A stretch of DNA of 64,000 nt, from NCBI RefSeq assembly GCF_019578655.1, contig NC_063257.1, positions 19,530,001 through 19,594,000 of the forward strand, given 5' to 3'. Numbering within the stretch: position 1 is the first letter of the stretch; the number at the start of each line of letters is the position of its first letter. This document shows positions 41,636 through 53,120 of this stretch, one piece after another. The notes below the pieces were generated by a model. The model searched no databases. It saw nothing but the letters and a program-made list of their open reading frames with translations, and had not been told where the DNA came from. Origin of the DNA: Ricinus communis (taxonomy: Eukaryota > Streptophyta > Magnoliopsida > Malpighiales > Euphorbiaceae). A program made the translations under genes and the position numbers.

Positions 41636-42688
41636 ATCAAAATGATTTAAACATAAGGGTAGACAAAGAACATAAAAGAAAGGAAGTACGTGAGCGATAA
41701 GACTATGCTCGCTAGTGTGAGTGTTGATAAGTCCACAAAGTTCTTGAAAGAACCCATAACTTGATTTCGTGCAAGGTAGAAAACTTAAATAACATGCTCA
41801 TTAGCCTCAAGTATTCGGTTGTGTGCAGTTTCTATAGTTTGAAAGCCCTCATTCCATAAGAAGAAGAAACTAGAAGCTAAATATGAATATATAAATAAAG
41901 AATGATGAATAAACTAAAGTCAAATCATGAACCAGAGAGGAGTTAACTGGTCAACAACTCTCAAACTCCCAAATTTTATGAGCATGCTTAACAAAAATAA
42001 AGGGAAATTCACTTGCACCTACCTAATAAAACTCCAACCAAAATTCAACATTACATGCATCCCAGACATCAAAACACTCACATTCCACTTGTATTATGCT
42101 TGGATTAATTGAAAATAATATGATTTCTTCCTTACGTGCATGGATTTATGTCTCGTCTTGCTTGATCATCAAGCTAAGCCTCAATGCCACTAGTCAAGCT
42201 TGTTAATTGCGTTTCCATGACTCCTTATGCCACTCGTTGTGTCGTCAGGTCTTTGTGCCAAGAGGAACCAAGAATGATAGAGATCCCACTAGTTCAAGTC
42301 CTTAATCAGAGTATTTAGGTGTGCCTCGATTTTCGGCATTCCCTCTTTCCTCTAAGAGATTCGTTTGCGATCATTCATCTGCTATACATACACTAGAAAT
42401 AGAGGCACAAAATAAATGAACAAAAGAAGAATATAGGTAGGATTTTGGATTTGATAAGGAAAGAAATCACAAGATTTTTATTCCTTTCCATACGGCTAAG
42501 GGTCAGGATCAAATTGAATTGATTTAAACACAAGGGTAGATGAAGAACACAAAAGAATGAAAAGACGTGGCCGATAAGTCTATGATTGCTAACATGAGTC
42601 TACATAAGTCCGCAAAGTTTTTAAAAGAACCCATAACTTAATTTTTCAAAAGGTAGAAATAAAAATAATATGCTAACCTGCCTCAAGT
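41600..42688 (+). repeat. Repeat R, two incomplete units in tandem
   Basis: The CCATACGGCTAAG landmark occurs at about 41612 and 42489, a spacing near 880 bp. The unit lacks the part from AACTAATTTTC to CATCATACTAGATAG present at 15040-15160. Landmarks in the first unit are otherwise in the usual order. The array ends where a Tekay-like LTR begins at 42689. Confidence 0.7.
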
Positions 42689-43611
42689 GTCATGACCCGA
42701 TCTGTGGGCCCATGACGACCACTAGGGATGTGTAGGCTTAAGGCCACCAAGTCCTATAGTAAGCCTTACTAATCGATATTCAAATAAGTGGATATGAAAA
42801 CATATTAGTAATCATGCCTGGCATGCCATACATAAATTTCTAACTGGTCATTGATAACATTTCACGTCTGTTATAGACCAGGATAAACATAACAAATCAA
42901 AGATACTACTACGAAAAGGCTAGAATATAAAATAATTAAAATATGAAAGTATAATTTATTTACAATAGGCCCATGAAGAAGGAAATCAGGCTACCAAAAT
43001 GTAGGACGGCAAAGAACTCTAACTGTCACCCGAAAAAAAAATTGAGACTGTCAGCCTCGAGAGTGAGTTAAAATCATATAACCTTGTAACTATTGCAGTC
43101 TCCTCAATATAATAATCACTAAATTGATATATCATGTCATTTTGTATTAAAGTGCGAGTCATGCCATAATTTAGAAAGAAAGTGTATTTAAAGACTTAAG
43201 GGACGAGTGGCTTAACAGAACCCTAACCCCAAATGCTAGTGGCCTTTCACTCCTTTTATTCCAAATCAGTATGGCGCCTAGAGAGCGAAGCTCAACCAGG
43301 GTCCTTACATCTAGCTTGGACACTTGATTCCCAATTAAGCTGGCACCTAGAGAGTATTACTCAACCAGGAATCTTTCTCCGGCGGTCAAGCTTTCACAGC
43401 TAGAAAGTTATACTCGACTAGGGCAAAATCTAGAAATCATAAATAGAATAATCACAAGCCAAACATAAATATTCAATAACATACTGAGATTAAAATTGTA
43501 TAAATTCTAGGATTAGCAAACATGCAATTATAAGTAGTAATGATAATAATAGTATTAAAATAACATTAGTTAAAATATATGAAATAACAAGATAAATTTA
43601 CTAATATAATA
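42689..43611 (-). mobile_element. Tekay-like LTR fragment, minus
   Basis: It begins TGTCATGACCCGATCTGTGG, the reverse complement of the LTR end at 33080-33103. It continues with AGGCTTAAGGCCACCAAG, a segment GAGACTGTCAGCCTCGAGAG matching 32697-32715 in reverse, and CTTGATTCCCAATTAAGCTG, shared with 15800. It is cut at about 43611, where Athila sequence starts. Confidence 0.7.
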
Positions 43612-43905
43612 CTACTACGTCAGATTAGTGCTTTGGCTGACCGACTAGATCGAGTATGCGATTTACAGCAGCAGCACTATACTGAGTTTGTGTAGCATAG
43701 AAAGGAGTTTGGGCAGTTTCAAGAGGAGACTAGTGCATAGTTTTAGGGTTTAAACGATATGCTTCAGTAGCTTATCCATGGGTTGGATAGGCAGGCCACC
43801 CAGACAGACCTAATGGCGGAGCAGATTCAAAAGATGATGGAGACCGGAGCATAAAATCAGCGATTCATCGATGATATAGAGTTCGATATAGCAGGTTGCT
43901 TCAAT
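43612..43905 (+). pseudogene. Athila ORF1-like fragment, C-terminal part
   Basis: It encodes a sequence like QISALADRLDRVCDLQQQHY, TEFV and, after a stop, RKEFGQFQEETSA, then LIHGLDRQATQTDLMAEQIQ, with stops. It corresponds to about 51000-50720 of the minus-strand Athila ORF. It ends after the GFDIAGCF-like sequence and is joined directly to the 3' half of an LTR. The noncoding 3' region and the first half of the LTR are therefore deleted. Confidence 0.65.
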
Positions 43906-44539
43906 GCTTGACTCTTCTTGCTTTCATTATTAATGAGAAATCACTTTATTCACGAGACATTGTGAGTTGTGGTATTCAGATTGCTTCATGTAATTGAGAA
44001 ATTCATTTAGTAATTGGAAATAGCAAGAACTGGTGAATAATCACTTAGAGATAAGGGTAATTGACTAGCCGGATTAAGAATTAACAAAGCTTAATAGAGG
44101 CGGGTTAAAGCTTAATGCTAATCGAATAATCGATCATTCGTAAGGGATTCCAACTTTAGGTTATTAGGTTTAGGAATTCGGTTATCTCGAGAGGGAGACC
44201 GAATTCAGTTAAGACTTCATCCACGGGTAATTGCAATTGGTAACCAATATAACCTTTATCTTCATTAAAATCCAACTAGCTTAGGTCCCCTAGGATTTGC
44301 CTTTTCCTTCAAGAGTTTTCCTAAATCCTTTTAGATTATTTGACACTTAGTTAATTGTTTGTTCATAATTAATCATAGCATAATACTTCATCGATTTTGT
44401 TTAGGTTAGATAACATAAGACGCTGCAGTAGGTCTAGGATCACCCTTTCCCGAGAATACGACCTTGATACTCACCATTTGTGCTAGTCTGCATCGATAGG
44501 TTCACTTCTTTAGATTTTAGCTACACAAATAGCCTATCA
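43906..44539 (+). mobile_element. Athila-group LTR 3' half, forward
   Basis: It matches the last 630 bp of the forward LTRs: GAGACATTGTGAGTTGTGG, TCGAGAGGGAGACCGAATTC, CACCCTTTCCCGAGAATACG, and the end TTTTAGCTACACAAATAGCC then TATCA. The terminal CA is intact, but no primer site follows. Repeat R starts at 44540. Confidence 0.75.
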
Positions 44540-44945
44540 AAGGACATGAGGGATAAGTCTATACTTGAAAGTGTGAGTGTTGATAAGTCTTGAAAGAACC
44601 TATAACTTGATTTTTTGCAAGGTATAAAATTGAAAGTATAGGCTCTCTAGCCTTAAGTATTTGGTTGTATGTAGTTTTTATAGTGCGAAAGCTCTCATTC
44701 CATTAGAATAGTTGGTTATTGAATAGTTACAATTTTCGTTGTTTGATAATTGATTGTTTTAGCTTTTATAAGAACCAAAGAGTAGAGATTGAATGGTAAA
44801 GGCCGAGTGTTGAGTCACTAGAGCGTAAAAGCCTATTTAAGTGAAACACGAGCCTGAGTCATATCCTTTGAGTGTAAACATGCGAGGGAGTGTTATTTGT
44901 GAGATTTCTTTGTTCCTTTTTATGTTATTGTAGATTGTTAACTGA
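44540..44945 (+). repeat. Repeat R fragment and family-A leader fragment
   Basis: R landmarks (GGGATAAGTCTATACTTG, AACCTATAACTTGA) reach about 44715. Sequence follows that includes AGTCACTAGAGCGTAAAAGC and GTGTAAACATGCGAGGGAGT, which resembles part of the leader at 27180-27230. No coding content is seen. Confidence 0.45.
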
Positions 44946-44949
44946 TGAC

Positions 44950-45350
44950 AACCCATGTAGCACAGTGAATCCTACTTGAACAAGGAATTCTAATTCAACT
45001 AAGAATCTAATCCAATAAGGAGCCCTAACGATATTAAGAGTTCAAGTGAAGATGGGAATCCTGATTCAGCTAGGAGTCCTACTTCGACTAGGAATCCTAC
45101 TCAAGCTAGGAGTCCTAATCCAACTAGGAATCCTAATCCACTAGGATTGTACATGAGCCACTCAAATATGATGGACCGATGACTAGAGCTCGTATGAAGA
45201 AGTTCAAGGATGCTTTAGGAGTGTGCGTGAAGCAAGAGTTGAAGCTTGGGTTGGAGATCCAAAGTCTAAGTAAGATTTGGTTTAATTAAGACAATGGGCC
45301 TCAAGATACTCTTATTAATTTAATTTAATATATGGAGACATGAACAATTC
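44950..45350 (+). pseudogene. Family-A Pol tail: TRNP repeats followed by GPMTRAR motif
   Basis: About ten 18-bp units (such as CTAGGAATCCTACTCAAG) run from 44965 to 45150. After a frame change, EPLKYDGPMTRARMKKFKDAL follows at about 45155-45220, then a degraded QDNGPQDTLIN-like end near 45290-45320. This copy shows that the repeats directly precede the GPMTRAR motif and therefore belong to the Pol tail. It is followed by a forward LTR. Confidence 0.7.
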
Positions 45351-45925
45351 AAAATAGACCTAAAATAAACAATTCAAGCTAATGGGAGTCTAATACTCAA
45401 GAATAGGCTGCTTATTACATGTTACTTAAGCCCAAATGTCATGTTTATTTTATGGGCTAGGGTTGGACGAATTGTAGGAGTATTTGCTCATTTAAAGAAG
45501 CTTTTAATAGTTAGGAGTCTTGTTTTAAGTTATCTTTTTAGTTTAGGAGTCCTATTCCTAGTCTTATTGTTATTTTCTTCATTATCATTATAGAATTAGG
45601 TTTTCTTTAAGGCCTATATAAGCTAGTACGAATCTCTATATGAAGGGAGTTATTGAATATTGATTATTTTGAAGTTAATTCTCTTCTTTTATTCTTTATG
45701 AAGTTGGTCAATTTATCAAGTGAAGGCTTGGTATCTTACAAATTTAGTTTAATCTAAAATTAAGTTTATATTAAACCACCTTTAATTCTTTATAATTAAG
45801 GTTCTTAAGTACAAGTTATTTAAGGGTCTTGTTAGGAGTTAGAATTGTTTTGCTTGATTAGGTGAACGATCCTTGGTGAAGACATTGATATTGAATACGG
45901 GTTTGGCACAAGTTAGCCACATTCG
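45290..45925 (+). mobile_element. Family-A LTR, forward
   Basis: It contains GGCTGCTTATTACATGTTAC, GGGCTAGGGTTGGACGAATT, a TATA box TATATAAG (45615-45622), GAAGGCTTGGTATCTTAC and GGTTTGGCACAAGTTAGCC. It lies between a Pol tail and a gag, so it stands at the junction of two family-A copies, the usual result of recombination between elements. No primer-binding site is visible at its end. Confidence 0.65.
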
Positions 45926-45959
45926 TATCATCAAGGCTAATTCGTCGGAGCCAACCACG

Positions 45960-46880
45960 GCACAAGTTATAAAGCATTTGGAGCATATAAGGCCCCAACA
46001 ACAATGCTAACCACATAAACCAACACGCACTTAGACAAGTTCGTAGAGGGAGATGGCATGATGATGATGATGATGATGATGAGCCTATTGATGATAATGA
46101 ACAAGGGCATAGAAGGCAAGATAACAACTTTGGAAATATAAAGATGAAGATTCCTAAGTTCCAAGGCTAAGTTGATCCTGAAGCATACTTGGAATGGAAA
46201 AGAAAGTAGATTTCATCTTTGATTGTCATAACTACTCTAAAGAGAAAAAGGTAAAACTCGCAACTGTTGAATTTACGGATTATGCTATAATTTGGTGTGA
46301 CCAATTTCTATTGAGTAGGAGCAGAAACAGAGAAGCACCTATTACTAGTTGACAACAGATGAAAGCCATCATGAAGAAGAGATTTGAACCCCAACATTAC
46401 TATAAAGATGTATGCAATCAAGTACAAAGATTGGTACAAGGATCTAAAAGTGTGTAGGAATACTATCAAAGGATGGAAATTGCAATGATAAGAGGCAAAA
46501 TAGAGGAGGAAAGAGAAGCAACTATGGCACGGTTCTTGAGTGGATTGAACAAGAACATTGCTGATGTGTTAAAGTTGCAAGACTATGTTGAGATGGAGGA
46601 CATGCTACATAAAGCCATCAAGATTGAAAAGCAATTAAGGAGTAAAATGACTAGGTACAATTTGGGAAATTCAACTTCCATATGGAAACCGAATTCGAAA
46701 GATAGTGACAAGAGCTTTTCCAACCCCAAAGTAGATGTTAGCAAGAATGGGAAAGATTTGGGCAACATTAAAACATAAGGTAAACCTGAAACTTCTAACA
46801 ATAGATCTCGAGATATTAAGTGTTTTAAATATTTAGGGCAGGGACATATTGCATCACAATGTCCAAATAAGCATGTAATG
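45960..46880 (+). pseudogene. Family-A gag with mutated zinc knuckle
   Basis: An acidic stretch encoded by an ATG-repeat (46058-46082) precedes NIKMKIPKFQG, DPEAYLEW (about 46137-46195) and, after frameshifts, the open frame at 46473-46778. The latter reads MEIAMIRGKIEEEREATMAR, LKLQDYVEMEDMLHKAIKIE. The knuckle at about 46822-46865 reads CFKYLGQGHIASQC: the second Cys of the CX2C pair is Tyr. Several stops interrupt the N-terminal half. It continues into protease sequence at 46990. Confidence 0.78.
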
Positions 46881-46989
46881 GTGACTACACAAAATGGTGA
46901 TATTGAGAGTGATAGTGATGATGATGAAGGACGCATGCCCGAGCTTAAGGATGCAATTGACATAGATGAGCAAATTGGGCTTAATGGTA

Positions 46990-47200
46990 AGTTGTTTGTC
47001 ACAAGATGTGCTATTAATATACAAGCAAAAGAAGAGAATGAAGTCCAAAGAGAGAACATCTTTCATGCTAGATGCCAACTCCAAGACAAGGTGTGTAGTT
47101 TGATTATAGATGGGGGAGTTGTACTAATGTTGTTAGTGCTAGTTTAGTTGATAGGTTGCGTTTACCTACTACTACACATCTAAACCATATAGATTGTTAT
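46990..47200 (+). pseudogene. Family-A protease remnant
   Basis: The linker LFVTRCAINIQAKEENEV and QRENIFHARCQLQDKV lead to an active site reading IIDGG (expected IIDSG or IIDGG), followed after a one-base frame change by SCTNVVSASLVDRL-like sequence to about 47190. The catalytic triplet may be intact (DGG is a known variant), but the frameshift separates it from the rest. Confidence 0.7.
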
Positions 47201-47814
47201 GGTTGAATGATTTTACGGAAATAAGGGTTAATAGGCAAGCATTGATATCAAAGAAATTATGTGTTTGCATGGTAATGCCTAGAACTATTGTTGGTGATAG
47301 GGATGCAAAGTTCTTAAACTACTTTTGGAAGACTTTGTGGGGAAATTTGGGAACTAAGTTATTGTTTCCTACTACATGTCATCCAAAAACTGATGGTCAA
47401 ACTGAAGTAGTTAATAGGACTTTAGGTACTTTGTTGCGTACTATGGTTAAAAAGAAACTAAAACCTTGGGAAGAATATTTGCCGCATATAGAGTTTGCAT
47501 ATAATCGTAGTGTGCATTCATCTACTCAATTTTATCCTTTTGAAGTTGTTTATGGTTTTATTCCTTTATCTCCATTAGATATGATTCCTTTACCTTTGAG
47601 TGTACGTGTTAATCTAGATAGAACGATAAAGGCAGATTTTGTGAGGAGTTTGCATGAGAAGGTGTATGCAAATATTGAAAGAAGGAACACAGTTTATGCT
47701 CAACAAGCCAATAGAGGGCGTGTGAAGTTTGTTATTGAACTTAGTGATTGGATTTGGGTGCACATGCATAAGGAAAGGTTTCTTTCACAAAGGGGTTCCA
47801 GGTTCCGCTTCTGA
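47194..47814 (+). pseudogene. Family-A protease-integrase fusion frame
   Basis: This 206-codon open frame begins with the end of the protease (LWLNDFTEIRVNRQALI). At about 47250 it passes without a stop into the integrase core: MPRTIVGDRDAKFLNYFWK (second catalytic Asp), TCHPKTDGQTEVVNRTL (catalytic Glu), FAYNRSVHSSTQFYPFEVVY and a C-terminal part ending near VHMHKERF. RT, RNase H and the integrase zinc-binding N-terminus with the first catalytic Asp are deleted. It is the longest intact integrase stretch in the window, yet it lacks one catalytic residue. The frame ends at the join to an LTR fragment at about 47800. Confidence 0.82.
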
Positions 47815-47815
47815 T

Positions 47816-48462
47816 TTCTAAACTTCTCTACGCGCGCGACCCCTTACTTCTACATCTCTTTTCTTGACTTTTTGGGAGACCAACGTCAGTTCAAAGGATT
47901 GATTTGAGAGATTCAAGCAAAGATTGAAGGTTGTAGAAGATTGATCGAGACATCCGAGATCCATACTTGAGGCTAGTTTCAGAGTTGGCTTGCGACATCT
48001 CCACTCCGATTCGAGAGAAGAGAGGTTACATGTTCCATTTCCTTTTCTATTGTTTATTTCTTTTTATATTTGTTTTTTTCATTATGAGTAGCTAGGGCTG
48101 CCGAACCCATTGGCGTTCACCTTTGTTGATGGATTATGCTTAATTATTAGGATTTTATTTGTCGTTCTTGTAATCTTCTTGTTGTTTAGTAATAAAGTTT
48201 GATTTTGTTAATTTGAGACATTGAATTAATTGCTTTTGGGTTGTTTCTTGACATTAAGAAATGCTTGTTACAATTGGAAATTGAATGGTAAGAACTGGTA
48301 GTTAACAATTAGGGATAAGGTTAATTCACTCCCCGGATTAAGAATTAACAACTCTTAATAGATCTAAATCACGCTTAATGCTAATCTATAATAATCTGAT
48401 AGGAAGAGATTCCATTAGGTTTAATGCAGGTTTAGGAACTTGGTGAGCTCGAGAGAGGAGTC
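47816..48462 (+). mobile_element. Athila-group LTR fragment, forward
   Basis: It matches the middle-to-3' part of forward LTRs: GAGAGAAGAGAGGTTACATG, GAACCCATTGGCGTTCACC, GGATTAAGAATTAACAACTC and CTCGAGAGAGGA. It ends exactly where minus-oriented LTR sequence starts at 48463, forming an inverted LTR junction. Confidence 0.7.
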
Positions 48463-48880
48463 CAGGCCCGTGCTGATTAGCACCAGCGGAGTCCAGGCCG
48501 TGCTGGACCTCCACGTTCTACAACTTCAGACTTCTTCCTGGCCATGCCCTAGCTGGTGCTGAGCCACCATGGGCCGTGCTGAAGGCCGTGATGGCTTCGG
48601 AAACCGTGCTAAAATGGCACTCTTGAAGGGCAACTATTTGATGGTTCAGCGCGGTTGGAGTCCAGGCCGTGCTCAACCTTGGAATGCTAGTCCTTGCTGA
48701 ATTTGATGGATTCTAGTCCGTAATTGCACATATTTCCCTCGATTACTGATAATGTCCCTCGATAATGACCTGAAACGTGAAAGGAACCAAAACACAGGTG
48801 ATTCTGGCATAAAACAAGATAACTATGCACAAAAATATGAGCAATTGAGCATATAAATATGTATAAAATGATGCACATCA
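48463..48880 (-). mobile_element. 3' LTR (5' part) of the large minus-strand Athila copy
   Basis: The minus strand begins TGATGTGCATCATTTTATAC directly after the purine/GTGTGGGG region (48881-48918). About 418 bp follow, including the GC-rich module (CCGTGCTGGACCTCC and similar), before the inverted junction at 48462. The rest of the LTR is lost. Confidence 0.8.
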
Positions 48881-50640
48881 AATCACCCCACACTTGAGCT
48901 TTTGCTTGTCCTCAAGCAATCAATAACTCAATACATGCATAAGCAACAATCACCCCTCAAAATCCATGCTAAAGTTCACAACTCAACCTTATTCAACATA
49001 TAAAGAATGAAACTCAAGTAACTAACAAGTTATACACCTTTAAGGAAAAACTATACTATTACCATCTCGAAGCACAACTTATATAACAATTCAGCATTAA
49101 AGACTAAGAACCATTGCCTCACAGGAATCTCTCAAATCATAGTGTTTAAAGGTAAAGAAGAAAATTCCCTCAACGCAGCTGCTCACAACCTGTTTAGTAT
49201 AAGCTTGCTCATTAATCTCATCTTCGCTACTGCAAATAATTGAATACCAAAATCAAAGGGTATTTTCAAGGGTTGAAATGTGGCTGAGGTAAAGGTAAGA
49301 ATATTTGGATAGAAGTGTAAAGTATACTAAAAAATCATGCACTTATTTGAAATGAATGCTTCAAGAACTGAGTGCCAAAACAACAAAAATACTCACTAAG
49401 CCTTATTTGAAGTGAAGGATGCTCATAAGAATTAAATTCAGAAGAGCTAAGAGCTAAGAAGTAAGTCATAAATTTTTTTCTCCATATATATATGTATATA
49501 TATATTACAACAGCTTAGATAGGGGCAGCATGATTAGTGACATAAACAATAAGTATAATTATCCAATTTGGATTGAAGGGAGCATCAAAGAATGAGTAAA
49601 AAGACTAAGTGAATTTAGAACAATGTTAGGCACTATGATTCCATAAATGAAGAAACATAACACATAATTACTCACTATACAGGGTGAAAGGAAAGATAGA
49701 TGTATAGAATGGTGTATGTGTAGTGATTAGGTGTAAATTATGAAGAAAAGGTTAAGGCTCAAATTGGCTGACTCATGGAAAAAGAGGGTAGGCTTTTGGC
49801 CAGATGTGATGAAATCCTAAGTTGCCCAAATCATCTAATGGTATTCAAAAATTCAGGTAACCTCAACAAGCATTAAAAAGCAAGTTTTAGAAATGAAAGT
49901 AAGTAAGTACAGCGCACACTCAAGCAAGAAAAATCATGAGCATAATGTGCAATGGATGCTCAATTTTTAGTTCAAAAACTCACGTTTGAAGTGGCTAAAA
50001 TTTGCAATTGGTTCCCAGACTTATCAATTGAATCATCATATAGATTGAATACGAGATTGGCATAATCAAAGTTCACAGTCAAAGGTTGTAAATTTCCAAG
50101 GAACTCAAGTAACACCAGTTTAACCCGCCCAAATTGACATATTGAATACAGTGAAATTGCTTTCAAGAACAAAAGATAGAGAGGGACAATCAATTACTAG
50201 TGTGTGAATTAAGTCATTAGTTACGAAAGAATAAACTAAACTTAAATGTCATGAAAAACCTAGGTTCTAACATCATAAGAATAGTCCATTATCATTGCCT
50301 TAAACAATTCAGGTATATAGCCACAGATACCTACCCCACACTTGAGTATAACACTATCCATAGTGTTAGAAAAATTAAAACTAGGTATAGCACATAACTA
50401 GCACATCATAAACATCAAGATCATACTAAATGTACATATCAAGGCAATGAAAGCAAAATGTTCTACTAAAATAACATACCATGAAAGGAAAATGTCAAAA
50501 AATAACATAAAATTGAAAATGCAAAAAGAAATGAAAATAAAGTAAAATAAAATAAAGAAGGAAAATAAAAAGGAAAAGGAAAAGAAAAATAGCACAAATT
50601 TTTATTTCATTGTTGGTAGTCTACCGAAGGCACATCCTCA
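48881..50640 (-). other. 3' untranslated region of the large Athila copy
   Basis: On the minus strand it runs from the end of the ORF to the purine-tract region GAGGACAAGCAAAAGCTCAA. A block near 50335 (CTCAAGTGTGGGGTAG on the minus strand) corresponds to 38365 in Athila copy 1. A TA-rich simple stretch lies near 49485-49505 and an A-rich one near 50500-50590. No coding content is recognised. Confidence 0.65.
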
Positions 50641-52154
50641 CTGCCCGGATCTGCTAGAGGGTGAAGTAGGGGAAGGCGCTGAAGGAGGGGGCGGTGGTGG
50701 TGGCACAGGGTCCGTGAAGCATCCTGCTAGATCAAAGTCCATATCATCGATGAACCGCTGATTTTGTGCTTCGGTCTACGCCATCTTTTGAATCTTCTCC
50801 GCCATTAGGTCTGTCTAGGTGGCCTGCTTGTCCAGCCCATGCATAAGCTGCTGGAGCATATTGTTTAAACCCTAAACCTGTGCCCTAGTCTCCTCTTAAA
50901 ACTGCCTAAACTCCTTTCTCTGCTGCATAAACTCAGTATAGTGATGCTGCTGTAAATCGTAGACTCGATCTAGTCGGTCAGCCAAAGCACTAATCTGAGC
51001 ACTTGATGTCCCTGCAGAATAAGAAGAGGAGGCTCCGGATGTAGGCATAAACACTCTGGCTGGGTTAGGAATCCTAACATTTGGAATGTCAGCCGTCGGG
51101 TCTTGGGCTCCTCTAGCTGTTGTCTCTCCAGCCTCCCTTACTATTGTGCTGATGAGCCTATACTCTATGCCATGTGGGTGTCGTGATAATCTGCATGTTA
51201 ATCTTCTGTCTAATCCCTAGTGCTGTCATATCGCCAATCTGTTAAAGCTCTGACAGACAATTGTCTAATACATCTACTCTCTTGGCTAACCTGGTTACAT
51301 ATGGGCCAAAACAGCAGTGCATCTTCTTCTGGGCGTCTACTATAAATGAACGAACTTGACGAGGCAACAGATATCCCAAGTCAAGCTTCTTACGATGTTG
51401 CGTAGCCTAGAGGATGAAGACATCAATTTGTGTGACCGCTCCAAAACTATCTCCCATGCCTGTAATCATGTAAGCTAATAAAGTATGGAGATAGGGGAGA
51501 TGATCTGGAAGGCTAGACGCCTTAGACCTGCTAGGGTAGTATGATTCCGGCTTGAGTACCAATGAATCCCACATGGTGTCGTACGAGATTGGGTTGACGT
51601 AGATGCATCCCTGATACTCCTCACTTGAGGTCTCTTGCTCAGTCCATAATCCCAAATGCATGCCGAATTGTGGAACTGACATTGAGAACTCCCTTCCCCC
51701 AAGTCCTAAATAAATTGCATCAGGCTGATGCATGTTTGTGATCTGTTGCTACAGAAAGAAGGTGTTGAGGAATTCAATCATAAGCTCGCAGTAGGTTGGC
51801 TCAATGATGTCGAAGAATCGTGCGTATGGCAGAGTTTCGAACAAGGCACGCACATCCTGAGCCAATCCCACTCTATCCAAGGATACAAAGTCGATGCAGC
51901 GTCCAGCCATCACTTGCATTCTGAAATGTCCATAAGGGAGGACGACCAAGTGCGGGTGGATTTGAAGCTGGTGCTCTTCGTGCTCGGACTAGTTGTTGTT
52001 GTGGTGGAGGTGCTGGTGCTTGTGCTGGTGCTGATGAAGGTGAAGTGGAGGAAGATGTTCCTTCGCCACGCTGCCTTGGTAGGCGCTGCGTTCTTGATTG
52101 CTTCGACGTGATTGATCGCGGTCCCCCATATTGGCTAATGCAATGAATCATCAA
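50640..52154 (-). pseudogene. Athila ORF1-like gene downstream of pol
   Basis: From right to left, a proline- and glutamine-rich start (SSTSPSSAPAQAPAPPPQQQ, about 52075) leads into RCIDFVSLDRVGLAQDVRAL and IIEPTYCELMIEFLNTF (51949-51749). GREFSMSVPQFGMHLGLWTE and SLPDHLPYLHTLLAYMITGM follow (51733-51407), then KKLDLGYLLPRQVRSFIVDA and a coiled region (ADRLDRVYDLQQQHYTEFM, about 51000-50900). The end is a proline/serine-rich stretch (DPVPPPPPPSAP). This resembles, from memory, the Athila ORF1 family, also called putative plant transposon protein. It sits where Athila elements carry an extra ORF after pol. No signal peptide or membrane segment typical of an envelope protein is evident. Several stops and frameshifts break it. 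Confidence 0.72.
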
Positions 52155-53120
52155 GTTTTAACATAAATTATACCAAAAATTAAATAGTATAACGACTATA
52201 ATTTGACTAACAGAAAATTTTAGACTTAACACTAAGACTAAGGCCTCAATCTCTTGCAGAAAACTAATTCACAATTACATTCCAGCCTACTTTATCTTGC
52301 ACCAAATAAATAAAATTTATGCTATCAATTGTTCATAATAAAATGCCATAAATAAACTTTATTGCTGCCAAACCCCACACTTATCATTTCATTATTCATA
52401 ATCATATAAACATAGCAACTAGTTTTAACTAAATCTAATCGAAGTCAAATTTAAGCAGTGTAACAAAGCAAACTACTAAAGCATATCAAAATATCCTAAA
52501 TAAAAAAAATAAACAAAAGAAAAATCAAACTTAATCAGATAAAAGCAAAAAGCGAAGAGACTTACTTGAAGTTACCGTGACAGGTAAGAAAAATTAAAGA
52601 CAAAGAAGAAAGCATCACCTTAGAGCTTAGAGAGGGAAAGATAGGAAAATTTTAAAAAGGCCTGCTTCTATTGTCACGGGGGTCAGCACGGCCAGGACTC
52701 GGCCCATGCTGAACCTTGAAGGCTCATTCTTGTGCTCATCTGTCATGGGCGAAGGCATGGCCGTGCTGGTAAGCACGGGCAGGTTTTTCTGCCCGTGGTG
52801 CCATCGGAAGCCATGGTGGACGGCTGAATTTACCTTGTGCTTTACATGCATATCCATCACGGGCTCGGGCACGGGCGTGGTGACCGGCACGGCCTGGTGT
52901 TGCAGCCTGTGGTGGCCTCGGAAGCCGTGGTGGACGGCTGTTTTCCCAAATTCTATGTGTGCATATTCATCACGGGCATGACTCTGGCCGTGCTGATCAG
53001 CACGGCCTAGTGCTACAGCCCGTGATGCGCACAAAAACTGTGGTGGACGGATGAAGTCCAAGCTTTCCTTCGCCATCTCGAATCGCCAAACTCCCTACCT
53101 GCATTTAACATATATACGCA
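52155..53120 (-). other. Region between Athila pol and ORF1, with a GC-rich module
   Basis: Positions 52155-52600 are AT-rich and without coding content. Positions 52620-53060 hold a GC-rich stretch with CAGCACGGCC-type near-palindromes like those inside Athila LTRs (GTGGTGGACGGCTG repeated). It is either a displaced LTR piece or an internal copy of the same module. Open frames in it are by-products of composition. Confidence 0.5.

Noticed and set aside
46583..47059. 158-codon minus-strand frame
   Set aside because: It is antisense to family-A gag and the gag-protease linker. The Ser-rich content comes from the acidic sense frame.
50640..52154. Calling the ORF after pol an envelope gene
   Set aside because: I see no signal peptide or membrane anchor, and the sequence looks like the Athila ORF1 family. 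Position alone is not enough.
52627..53076. 149-codon GC-rich frame as a gene
   Set aside because: The composition of the CACGGCC module leaves few stops. No domain is recognised, and the equivalent module elsewhere is not open.
53060..53100. TTTGGCG (minus strand) as an Athila primer-binding site
   Set aside because: Similarity ends after seven bases and it is not next to an LTR end.
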